7,352 nucleotides of DNA from Candidatus Aenigmatarchaeota archaeon (GTDB lineage: Archaea; Aenigmatarchaeota; Aenigmatarchaeia; QMZP01; JAUXAV01). Where the stretch lies: contig JAUXAV010000054.1 in NCBI GenBank assembly GCA_030619735.1, positions 1 through 7,352 on the forward strand. The letters are read 5' to 3'. Both the position numbers and the translations under genes were made by a program. Position 1 is the stretch's first letter, and each line of letters begins with the position of its first letter. This document shows, in pieces, positions 1 through 5,434 of this stretch. Under the pieces are notes generated by a model, which was given only the letters and a program-made list of their open reading frames with translations, did not search any database and was not told where the DNA came from.

Positions 1-176
1 TCTTTGGTGGCTGGTTCACTGCCAGTGGTAGGTGTTGGCAAGGTGGTTATCTTCTGACCAGCCATGTCCAACGCCTTGGTAGGGGCTTTAAGGTCGCCAA
101 CCTCGACGGCGGCCATATCTTCCGGAGCTATATTTAGCCAGCTCCAATCTAGTGTAGTACCTTTTGGAAACTTCAT
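1..176 (-). CDS. N-terminus of a phage tail-fibre-like protein (partial)
   Basis: The ATG has a very strong site (AGGAGGAG, 4 bases of spacing, followed by AAGG). The frame is open through 58 codons to the window edge. Residues 1-20 read MKFPKGTTLDWSWLNIAPED. Residues 36-58 contain LDMAGQKITTLPTP followed by TTGSEPATK, which matches the widespread fibre signature 'lDm.g.kItnl..Pt...daatk.yvd' found in repeats near the N-terminal or shaft part of phage tail fibres. The role would be host recognition at the virion surface. The C-terminal, receptor-binding part is outside the window, so the protein's length and type cannot be judged. Confidence 0.8.
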   Translation of the reverse strand, partial: MKFPKGTTLDWSWLNIAPEDMAAVEVGDLKAPTKALDMAGQKITTLPTPTTGSEPATK

Positions 177-193
177 CCTTCTCCTCCTGAAAT

Positions 194-234
194 TTAACTA
201 ACCCTGTTCACAGACATTAGATATGTTTCTTCAT
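194..234 (-). other. Two tiny coupled reading frames (MKKHI, MSVNRVS)
   Basis: An ATG at 234 gives MKKHI and TAA; the next ATG (217) overlaps that stop as TAATG and gives MSVNRVS and TAA at 194-196. Both lie between the 62-residue gene and the fibre-like gene. They are too short to be called proteins. They could be leader frames that keep ribosomes moving towards the next gene, or remnants of a small gene. Confidence 0.3.
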
Positions 235-238
235 CGTT

Positions 239-246
239 CCCCTCCT
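239..246 (-). promoter_or_regulatory. Strong ribosome site before a five-codon frame
   Basis: AGGAGGGG lies 4 bases before an ATG whose frame ends after five codons. A site this strong is not needed for any longer gene at this position, so it points to a leader peptide, a reinitiation step or a decayed gene. Confidence 0.5.
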
Positions 247-249
247 GGT

Positions 250-438
250 CTACGTGCTCTCACCTATCTTAATCCATTCATAGGCGCCAACTGAGTTCAG
301 AATGCAGAGTGACACATCGGTTTTCTCCTCGTTGTAAGTCACCATTATCCCCTCCCACTCAGGGCCTGGTGGGGGTAGGGGATTCATCAATTTCTTGAGG
401 GCAGGCGCCTGCTCTACACCGTTTATGTAAACACTCAT
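250..438 (-). CDS. Small structural accessory protein, 62 aa
   Basis: The ATG overlaps the stop of the 260-residue gene by 4 bases and has a GGGGGGT site about 9 bases upstream. Residues 1-18 are a short ordered N-terminus (SVYINGVEQAPALKKL), 19-27 a Pro-rich linker (NPLPPPGPE), and 30-58 beta strands with VTYNEEKTDVSLCILNSVGA and YEWIKIG. The pattern 'tyn..k..l.vCi.ns.gaYeWikiG' is like the short domain often found in phage tail or fibre proteins. A role as a small fibre-associated or cap protein is inferred from that pattern and from its place between adhesin genes and a fibre gene. Confidence 0.8.
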   Translation of the reverse strand: MSVYINGVEQAPALKKLMNPLPPPGPEWEGIMVTYNEEKTDVSLCILNSVGAYEWIKIGEST

Positions 439-1217
439 GCCAAATACCCCCCACTTGCTACCGCTCTGTATAGGACAATAACGGTAATAGATGCGTCCTC
501 ATCAGCGTCATCACCAATAGCGGTTGCCTGTATACTCCTCCCCACTGCTAGATATACGCCAGTTTCTTCCGCACTCCAAGCGAGCTGGGCATTTGCAGTC
601 AGGTTTGCCTTTACTCCATCAGCGGCAGCAATAAAGATATGTGGAGTTGTAGCATAATCATCCTCAACCGATATGCCTGTCCAAGGGTCATCAGTCAGGT
701 CAGGAGTGGCAGCCATTACAACGATAACTCCTTTAACAACAACGGCCTGGCCTGTTGCTGTGAGCAAGACGTCACTTCCAGCGCCGTCTCCAAGACGGCC
801 GTCCCAACTTGCCACTGCCATCTGCAGCTTACCCATTACTTTGGGGTCAGCATCGGTAACAACCGTATCCAGTTTGGCCTCGATGCGGGCCACATCTATC
901 TCGATGCTGGAGATATTGAGTATCCTGAAAATAGTGCCTGCCTTTATCTGGGCACTGAAGCCGGTTCCCTGGAGGGTGATAGCCCCTGTGTCGTTATTAA
1001 AGGATTCCGATCCTTTATCCTCACCTCGGGCATCACCACTCAGAATGAGGACAGTTTTCTCGGGGATGCCGCTAGGCGAGATAAAGGGATTGTTCTTGAG
1101 GTTGGTATCTACCAGGGTAGTGCCACCTTCGGCACCATCCCCAGTGGTGATTCCAGAGTAGGCGGTGAGTGTTCTAATTAGCGCATCTCTTGAGAGAGCA
1201 TGTCCTTTGCTTGTCAT
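435..1217 (-). CDS. Virion-type structural protein, 260 aa
   Basis: The ATG overlaps the stop of the 713-residue gene by 4 bases, with GGAGGAG 4-5 bases upstream, so the two are coupled. Residues 1-20 are helical (GHALSRDALIRTLTAY). Residues 32-105 form a beta-rich domain (TTLVDTNLKNNPFISPSG, KTVLILSGDARGEDKG, GAITLQGTGFSAQIKAGTIF, RILNISSIE). A helix at 105-120 (IDVARIEAKLDTVVTD) follows. Residues 150-253 form a second beta region (VVVKGVIVVMAA, PHIFIAAADG, GVYLAVGRSIQATA, ASITVIVLYRAV) with an acidic loop GDDADEDA at 235-242. The central helix could be a trimerising stalk. I recall similar IKAGTIFRILN-like domains in metagenomic phage structural proteins, but cannot name a family. It is probably a partner of the neighbouring adhesin. 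Confidence 0.9.
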   Translation of the reverse strand: MTSKGHALSRDALIRTLTAYSGITTGDGAEGGTTLVDTNLKNNPFISPSGIPEKTVLILSGDARGEDKGSESFNNDTGAITLQGTGFSAQIKAGTIFRILNISSIEIDVARIEAKLDTVVTDADPKVMGKLQMAVASWDGRLGDGAGSDVLLTATGQAVVVKGVIVVMAATPDLTDDPWTGISVEDDYATTPHIFIAAADGVKANLTANAQLAWSAEETGVYLAVGRSIQATAIGDDADEDASITVIVLYRAVASGGYLA

Positions 1218-3355
1218 AACTCCTCCCTTGCCAATGCGAAAGCCCTGCTCATTACTGGATTGGTGGTAAAGGTTACATCACCACCATAGCCGGTTCCTTT
1301 TGAGTTAGTGGCAAAGGCTCTAAAGTGATAGGTGGTGTCGGGAAACAGTCCACGTATGACCTGTGAGAAGCTTTCGCCTGTTGTCTTGCCCTGGGTTGGA
1401 GTGGTGACGCCGTAGCCAGTGTCCAGCCCCCACTCAAAGCCGCATTCGCAGGCCTCGCCGCCATTATCAGACAGAGTGCCGTTAAGAGTAGCGGCTATTG
1501 CCGACAAGCCCGATGCGGGGTTTGTGGTTACGGTAGGTAGCTCTATGGGGGTCTTAAAAGTCCTGTCAGCTCCGTTCGCCGTTCCAGCACTGTTCCTTGC
1601 CTGCGCCCTGAAGTGGTAGGTCTTGTTGGTGTCCAGCCCAGTTATAGCCTGCTCAAAGGCTACAACGGACTCCTTCCCTGATTGCCACTCGGTATCAATG
1701 CCGTAATCACTGGTCTCACCGTACTGGAATCTGACATCGCAGGCCTCCCCACCGTCATCTTCCAGGGTGCCGTTGAGGGTAGCGGTTGTCGCTTCAACTG
1801 AGGTGGCCGCGTTGGTGCTTACCGTTGGAATTGCTGCCAGAGTAGTGAATGACACCTCATCCCCATAGCTGTAGCCCGCCGAGTTGTGAGCGTAGGCACG
1901 AACATAATATGGGGTCTTACGGGCCAAGCTGGTCAGAGCGCCTGTAAAGGCACCAATTTCGAAGCTGTCCGTCTCCTCAATATAGTCGGCATACTCTGAG
2001 TCCGCAGGAGCTGTATCTCCCGGGTCTCCACGTGGTGAAGTATCGTAAACAAAGCCCCTCTTGTCGCAGGCCTCCCCACCATCATCGGTTATCTGCCCAT
2101 TCAAAGTCGCTGAATTGTGAGTAATATCGGTAGCTGGGTTAGTGGCTACGGTGGGCTGTAATCCAGGGAGCTCCATGACCATCCCCCAGTTTGCCCTGGT
2201 AAGAGCCGGAGTATTGGTAGGGTCAGACTTCATGCGGAGCATATCGTAGTCGGCCAGGGAGACCTCGTGTGTGGGGTCGTTACCGGTGGTAGCGGTATCA
2301 GCAATATGCACGGTAAGAGTGGTATCGGCACCCCCGGGGGCCGGGGGAGTGCGCTTATATATCGTGAAGTCGTAGGACTTCCCAGCTCCAGGAGCAACTG
2401 TCAGCCAGAGATATAGCTTCCGCAGAGTGGCTTCCCAAACAGGTGCCTCTCGGGCGCGGTTAGTTCCCCCAAAGGTTGCCCAGGGAGCTATGGCCCAGTG
2501 GGTAAGAATATTCTCTTCTGTATTAGTGGTATGTGGCTCGTCGTAGGTCTGGCCGAGGACTATGGCCTCCCCACTTGTAGTTGGCACCCAGACAAGGCCC
2601 CAGCGGGCATTAGGCTCTGCAGCCGGTGTGCCAATCGGCTCTATCTTCCACTGGCAGGTATCTCCTGCGGAAATGCTGACATCGGTAGTCGCTGAGCCGG
2701 TAGTATTATCACCGGTGATGGAGACCACAAGGGCACTATCAAGACCGTTGACCTGAAGGGTAAAGCGGTAGCCGTCAGATCCACCCGGGTCAGGAGCTGC
2801 TGAGAGATCCAGCTGAGCATGCGAGAACTTCCCCCCAGTGGGAATCGGCTGACGCCATATGTCAACGTTGTTCAGCCTGACCCCTCCACAGGCGATTGAA
2901 GCATACTCAGTAGCCCCGCTATTAAGCTCACCCAGGAAGTCAGGGCTAGTGCACCCCAAGACGATGGACTGCCCGGTAGTTGTCGGGGTGAAAAGAACCA
3001 CCCACTGAACAGCCTGTACACTGGGAGTACCTGCTGGAACATGCTCCATGGCGACCAGATCTCCTGCACTTACAGAGACCTCATGGGTCGTATCCTCGGC
3101 AGAAATAGTGCCACTACCTATAGTGGCGGTTAGGGCTGAGGTAGCACCATTGACGTAGAGGCTTAAAGTCCTGGACTTGCCCGCTCCAGGGTCACCCTGG
3201 GTCACGACGTAGAGGTCGGAGAACTTTCCAGCGCAAGGAACCACCTGATATCGTAAGGCAACGGCAGCCCAGTCGAGCTGTCCATGCAACGGGTTATAGG
3301 TTGTAGACGCGGCATCGGGAACATAGAGTCCCCCGCCCAGTACTGGTGTCCTCAT
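1214..3355 (-). CDS. Modular virion adhesin-like protein: three beta repeats plus three FN3-like domains, 713 aa
   Basis: The start ATG has AAGG 7 bases upstream. Residues about 43-127, 175-261 and 309-397 are three diverged copies of one beta module: each has GKF/RK..L-type strands, a PG.G.S/K-type turn with a FTL/LSLYVNG-type strand, a THEVS/TTDVS.SAGD turn, and a final WGLV/WVVLF.PT strand. Residues about 401-505, 510-603 and 608-698 are three fibronectin-III-like modules, each opening P.V.TN.A and carrying ATLNG, then DDGGEAC or DNGGEAC, and ending Y.FRA.A.NS.GT-type strands. FN3-like domains in phage virion proteins usually aid weak binding to cell-surface sugars. No signal peptide or enzyme motif is seen. 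The ending overlaps the next start (ATGA) and encodes its GGAGGAG site. A spike, tail-surface or capsid-displayed adhesin is the most likely role. Confidence 0.92.
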   Translation of the reverse strand: MRTPVLGGGLYVPDAASTTYNPLHGQLDWAAVALRYQVVPCAGKFSDLYVVTQGDPGAGKSRTLSLYVNGATSALTATIGSGTISAEDTTHEVSVSAGDLVAMEHVPAGTPSVQAVQWVVLFTPTTTGQSIVLGCTSPDFLGELNSGATEYASIACGGVRLNNVDIWRQPIPTGGKFSHAQLDLSAAPDPGGSDGYRFTLQVNGLDSALVVSITGDNTTGSATTDVSISAGDTCQWKIEPIGTPAAEPNARWGLVWVPTTSGEAIVLGQTYDEPHTTNTEENILTHWAIAPWATFGGTNRAREAPVWEATLRKLYLWLTVAPGAGKSYDFTIYKRTPPAPGGADTTLTVHIADTATTGNDPTHEVSLADYDMLRMKSDPTNTPALTRANWGMVMELPGLQPTVATNPATDITHNSATLNGQITDDGGEACDKRGFVYDTSPRGDPGDTAPADSEYADYIEETDSFEIGAFTGALTSLARKTPYYVRAYAHNSAGYSYGDEVSFTTLAAIPTVSTNAATSVEATTATLNGTLEDDGGEACDVRFQYGETSDYGIDTEWQSGKESVVAFEQAITGLDTNKTYHFRAQARNSAGTANGADRTFKTPIELPTVTTNPASGLSAIAATLNGTLSDNGGEACECGFEWGLDTGYGVTTPTQGKTTGESFSQVIRGLFPDTTYHFRAFATNSKGTGYGGDVTFTTNPVMSRAFALAREEL
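1262..2155 (-). repeat. Three tandem fibronectin-III-like modules
   Basis: Approximate copies are 1841-2155, 1547-1828 and 1262-1534. The ATLNG motif recurs at residues 416, 525 and 622, and GGEAC at 426, 535 and 632. Similarity is visible in the DNA: the 15-base stretch gcaggcctccccacc occurs at 1739 and 2066, and the first 9 bases recur at 1448. The first module is longer, with an insert of about 15 residues after FVYDTS. Confidence 0.85.
2165..3229 (-). repeat. Three diverged tandem beta repeats (protein level)
   Basis: Approximate copies are 2975-3229, 2573-2833 and 2165-2431. Shared marks are the PGAGKS or PGGSDG turn before a beta strand, the E/D-V-S-(I/V)-S/L-A-G/D-D turn, and the closing tryptophan strand (QWVVLF, RWGLVW, NWGMVM) followed by Pro. 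The boundaries are rough because the copies are well diverged. Confidence 0.65.
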
Positions 3356-3427
3356 TTTCTAACCTTACTCGTAGAATATTCTCAGCTGTACTTCAGTATA
3401 AATCGTTTACCTCAGAGGGCATTTTCC
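3356..3427 (-). other. 72-base gap before the FN3-like protein gene
   Basis: This gap carries the AAGG ribosome site of the 713-residue gene 7 bases before its ATG, and a 10-base palindrome AGAATATTCT. A TATACT box is present but has no matching -35 element at the right spacing, so I do not call a promoter. No terminator is visible. Confidence 0.4.
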
Positions 3428-4060
3428 CTACTCTTGGACAGTTGCCGAGATAGTAAGGATGCCCGCCGTTGGCGCCACGGCTACCGTTATCTCCACGCCC
3501 ACATAGGGGTGCCAATCGTCCCAAGCCAGCCCCACGCTGATGTTGCCGTTTGCGGGACATGGCAGCACCCCATTGATGTCTGTTGCCAGCTCCTTAGAAT
3601 CCTGAACATTGCCGATAATCTGAATGTTGACTGCTTGGTTCAGCGATGACTCCACCTTAAACAGGATCCTCTTGGCGTTGCGAAAGTCCACCATCTTGTC
3701 GCTGTAGAAGGTGCCGGCAGATAGGATGGCCTGGCTGAATATTTGCTCTGGGTCCTTAGTTACCCAGGCTGTGCGTACGGTAACCTCTACACCCTCGGCG
3801 GGGGGAGCTACCGGTATCCCTTGAGCGGCCAACCACTGCTGCATCGCTGTAATTAGCTCGGCTTGGCCCTCAGCTACTTCTGCTAGCACCGGGACCAGAG
3901 TTGTCAGGACTTCGATTAAGTAATCCAGCTTTTCATCGATAGGAGCAGCTCGTGCCGGCTTGGCTGCCAGTAACGCGGCAATAGTGGTACCCAGTACGGT
4001 GCCTCCTATACCACCAATTATTAATCCCGTTCCCACACCTCGTTCTCGCTCCTGAGTCAT
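3428..4060 (-). CDS. Membrane-anchored protein with helix and C-terminal beta domain, 210 aa
   Basis: The best start is the ATG whose A overlaps the last base of the previous stop (TGATG), with GGGGGTG about 5 bases upstream; a TTG one codon earlier is less likely. Residues 9-32 are a Gly-rich hydrophobic segment (VGTGLIIGGIGGTVLGTTIA) with GxxxG packing motifs. It is followed by AAKPARAAP, which could be a positive stop or a signal-peptidase site. Residues 41-80 are a heptad-like amphipathic helix (LDYLIEVLTTLVPVLAEVAE). A Pro-rich linker at 82-88 leads to a beta domain at 91-210 containing AGTFYSDKMVDF and ISVGLAWDDWHPYVGVEITV. The layout of anchor, stalk and beta head suggests a virion membrane or surface protein, or one that anchors to the host envelope. 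Family unknown to me. Confidence 0.88.
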   Translation of the reverse strand: MTQERERGVGTGLIIGGIGGTVLGTTIAALLAAKPARAAPIDEKLDYLIEVLTTLVPVLAEVAEGQAELITAMQQWLAAQGIPVAPPAEGVEVTVRTAWVTKDPEQIFSQAILSAGTFYSDKMVDFRNAKRILFKVESSLNQAVNIQIIGNVQDSKELATDINGVLPCPANGNISVGLAWDDWHPYVGVEITVAVAPTAGILTISATVQE

Positions 4061-5007
4061 CAAAGCACCCCCGCCATAACTTTGTCGTAGACATCTTTGG
4101 GTAGCTCTTCCCTAGTGGCCAGCCCCCACCTGGCTCGGAAGATGTTGGTCATAGCAACCTTAAGCACTGTGAACCTAATATTTATGGTTCGGCTCACCGT
4201 TGCCTTGAGCTTAATCCTGAGTTCGTGGAGAGCAGGAATAAAGCAGCTGATATCCTTCCCCATGGCGGCCTCAAGCCCAACGCCCAGTGACCAAGTAGGG
4301 AACTCAATGTAGTCGGAAACATGGTCCCGGTCAATGGCTATCCTGATGTTATCGGCAGCGGCATCACCCGGGCTAGCCGATAATTTGGTTAGGAGTAAAA
4401 ACTGGCCATTAACTGGGTGAAGCGTTTCGACATCAACCCCGGCCGTGGGCACGGTAACCTGGAAGCCGTGAGTCTCCTCCTGGATAACCTGATATTCTCT
4501 GGCTATTTGCTGGGTTAGGGGTAAAGGGAGCAAGCCCTTCTCTACAGTATCAGAGATACCCAGATCTCTATTAAGCTTCTGCTCATCTGGGGTGAGAGGA
4601 ATCCCATAGCGGAGCTTATGGGCTACCGTGGGCTTGATGACCCAGAGAGAGAAGAAGCTCTTGAAATCAGTCTTAGTGTTAACCGCAGAGCTATTGAAGA
4701 GGTTATAGTAGATCCTGCTCTTGGCGAGGAGAGAAAAGTTATTGGCCAGCAATTGAGGGGAACCCCGATAGAGCATGGAGCCAGTCAAGACGCTAAGGGT
4801 GGTCGCATCCACCTTGAAGCGCATCTCGACTTCATCGTCCCGATCAACAGCAACCTCTGACAAGCGGACAAGCAGTGGCGGGAATTGCCTCAAGTCAAGC
4901 AGGGTGGGCGATACCTCAGACTGGGTGGCAATCGTGGGTACTGCGCCATCTGGTAGTTGCTCGGGGAAATAGAGGACTCGTTTGATAGACGCTTCGTTAA
5001 TAGTCAT
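4060..5007 (-). CDS. Virion-type protein of unknown family, 315 aa
   Basis: GGAGGT lies 6-7 bases before the ATG. Residues 1-75 include a Pro-containing N-terminus and strands (LLVRLSEVAV, EVEMRFKVDATTL). Residues 110-180 are mainly helical with the conspicuous stretch TVAHKLRYGIPLTPDEQKLN at 127-146, then GLLPLPLTQQIAREYQVIQEE. Residues 182-290 are beta-rich (FQVTVPTAG, GQFLLLTKLSA, NIRIAIDRD, LRIKLKATVS, INIRFTVLKVAM). The tail is ATREELPKDVYDKVMAGVL. No enzyme motif, signal peptide or membrane span is visible. I cannot name the family. The mixed helix/beta layout, the dedicated structured leader and the neighbours suggest a capsid, connector or other virion protein; a major structural protein is possible but unproven. 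Confidence 0.88.
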   Translation of the reverse strand: MTINEASIKRVLYFPEQLPDGAVPTIATQSEVSPTLLDLRQFPPLLVRLSEVAVDRDDEVEMRFKVDATTLSVLTGSMLYRGSPQLLANNFSLLAKSRIYYNLFNSSAVNTKTDFKSFFSLWVIKPTVAHKLRYGIPLTPDEQKLNRDLGISDTVEKGLLPLPLTQQIAREYQVIQEETHGFQVTVPTAGVDVETLHPVNGQFLLLTKLSASPGDAAADNIRIAIDRDHVSDYIEFPTWSLGVGLEAAMGKDISCFIPALHELRIKLKATVSRTINIRFTVLKVAMTNIFRARWGLATREELPKDVYDKVMAGVL

Positions 5008-5024
5008 AATTTACCTCCAAAACA

Positions 5025-5067
5025 ATATTGCCTATCACGAAGCTCTTTGCCATGTGATAGGCAATAT
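5025..5067 (-). promoter_or_regulatory. Long perfect hairpin in the leader of the 315-aa gene
   Basis: A 14-base perfect inverted repeat (ATATTGCCTATCAC / GTGATAGGCAATAT) encloses a 15-base loop. In the transcript it is followed by UGUUUU and then, within 10 bases of the stem, by the GGAGGU ribosome site of the next gene. This is the strongest non-coding structure in the window. It could be a leaky terminator that sets the ratio between upstream and downstream genes, an RNase III processing site, or a 5' stabiliser for the next message. It could also be a protein-binding operator on DNA. The sequence alone does not decide between these. Confidence 0.7.
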
Positions 5068-5081
5068 AACCTTGCATCTCA

Positions 5082-5100
5082 CCACGGCAAGGCTCCGCGG
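5082..5100 (-). promoter_or_regulatory. Intergenic hairpin 1 before the 315-aa gene
   Basis: In the minus-strand RNA, CCGCGG pairs with CCGUGG (six pairs, one G-U) around a 7-base loop. It starts 11 bases after the stop of the Gly-rich gene. It is GC-rich, but no U run follows it, so alone it is not a normal terminator. Confidence 0.45.
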
Positions 5101-5110
5101 TAATATTCAG

Positions 5111-5245
5111 TTATTTACAGGGACCCTTTTGGCCACCAGTCTTGCTTCCAGCACCGGGTCCAGACTGCCCTGGGTTACCACCCCCACGACCGTCTTTTGG
5201 CCCCCTGGCTCCGGCTGGCGGACCTTTGCCATCTTGTCCTGGCAT
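5111..5245 (-). CDS. Gly/Pro-rich small protein of MPG..GP..C type, 44 aa
   Basis: The ATG lies 2 bases after the stop of the SAP-like gene, with GAGGAG 5 bases upstream inside that gene. The protein starts MPGQDGKGPPAGARGPKDG, is dominated by Gly, Pro, Lys and Arg, and ends KGPCK. The opening resembles the short Gly-rich proteins starting MPG.D..GP.G.GP.TGRG that are common in sediment bacteria and archaea (DUF5320-like), although the usual TGRG...C core is not exact here. Low complexity and positive charge suggest a disordered peptide. No function is known to me. After its TAA the frame stays open for 37 more codons, reaching into the start of the next gene (see findings). Confidence 0.7.
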   Translation of the reverse strand: MPGQDGKGPPAGARGPKDGRGGGNPGQSGPGAGSKTGGQKGPCK

Positions 5246-5247
5246 AA

Positions 5248-5424
5248 CTACTCCTCAGGCTCAGTCGCAGGCGGCTCAACCACTGGCTCAGGTTCAGGCT
5301 TTTCCTTACCTAACAACCTGGCAATCAGTGTCTCTTTATCGCCAGTTGAGTTCAAGCCTTGCCCCATGCACAGGATTGTCAGTTCGGTTATGGTCTTTTG
5401 CTCAAGCTCTGATTTCTTAACCAT
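5248..5424 (-). CDS. SAP/HeH-like mini-protein with acidic Pro-rich tail, 58 aa
   Basis: The frame has an AAGGAG site 7 bases before its ATG and ends in TAG. Residues 3-39 read as two short helices joined by a turn: a helix with KSELEQKTITELTILC, then GLNSTGDKETLIARLLG. The pattern L..L...ELT.LC...GLN.TG.KE.LI.RLL fits the SAP/HeH/LEM-like helix-extension-helix fold, known for binding DNA or protein; in phages such short domains are seen in small proteins or at protein ends. Residues 40-58 are a Pro/Glu-rich acidic tail (KPEPEPVVEPPATEPEE). The last codons carry the ribosome site of the next gene, so the two are translationally coupled. A DNA- or head-associated accessory role is inferred. 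The family assignment rests on pattern only. Confidence 0.8.
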   Translation of the reverse strand: MVKKSELEQKTITELTILCMGQGLNSTGDKETLIARLLGKEKPEPEPVVEPPATEPEE

Positions 5425-5434
5425 CTTAAGCTCC

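Noticed and set aside
639..1181. Plus-strand open frames of 180 and 162 codons
   Set aside because: Both are antisense to the 260-residue gene, which has a good start, a coupled position and a plausible beta-rich protein.
3173..3193. PGAGKS in the 713-residue protein, like a Walker A P-loop (a second copy at 2375-2395)
   Set aside because: Both copies sit in turns between beta strands of a repeat module, the third copy lacks it (PGGSDG), and there is no Walker B or other ATPase motif.
3380..3400. TATACT as a -10 promoter element
   Set aside because: There is no -35-like hexamer at 16-18 bases upstream, and the box lies in a short gap of a compact operon.
3284..3649. Plus-strand open frame of 121 codons
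   Set aside because: It runs across the ends of two minus-strand genes and their gap and has no supporting start signal.
4061..4063. TTG as start of the 210-residue protein
   Set aside because: The next codon is ATG, overlaps the upstream stop as TGATG and is better spaced from GGGGGTG.
5025..5067. Long stem as a full rho-independent terminator
   Set aside because: The stem is AT-rich at its base, the T run is interrupted and short, and a ribosome site for the next co-directional gene follows at once; partial termination remains possible.
4997..5077. Independent small gene starting at ATG 5077 or 5053
   Set aside because: No ribosome site lies at a proper distance from either ATG, and the sequence is explained by the long inverted repeat.
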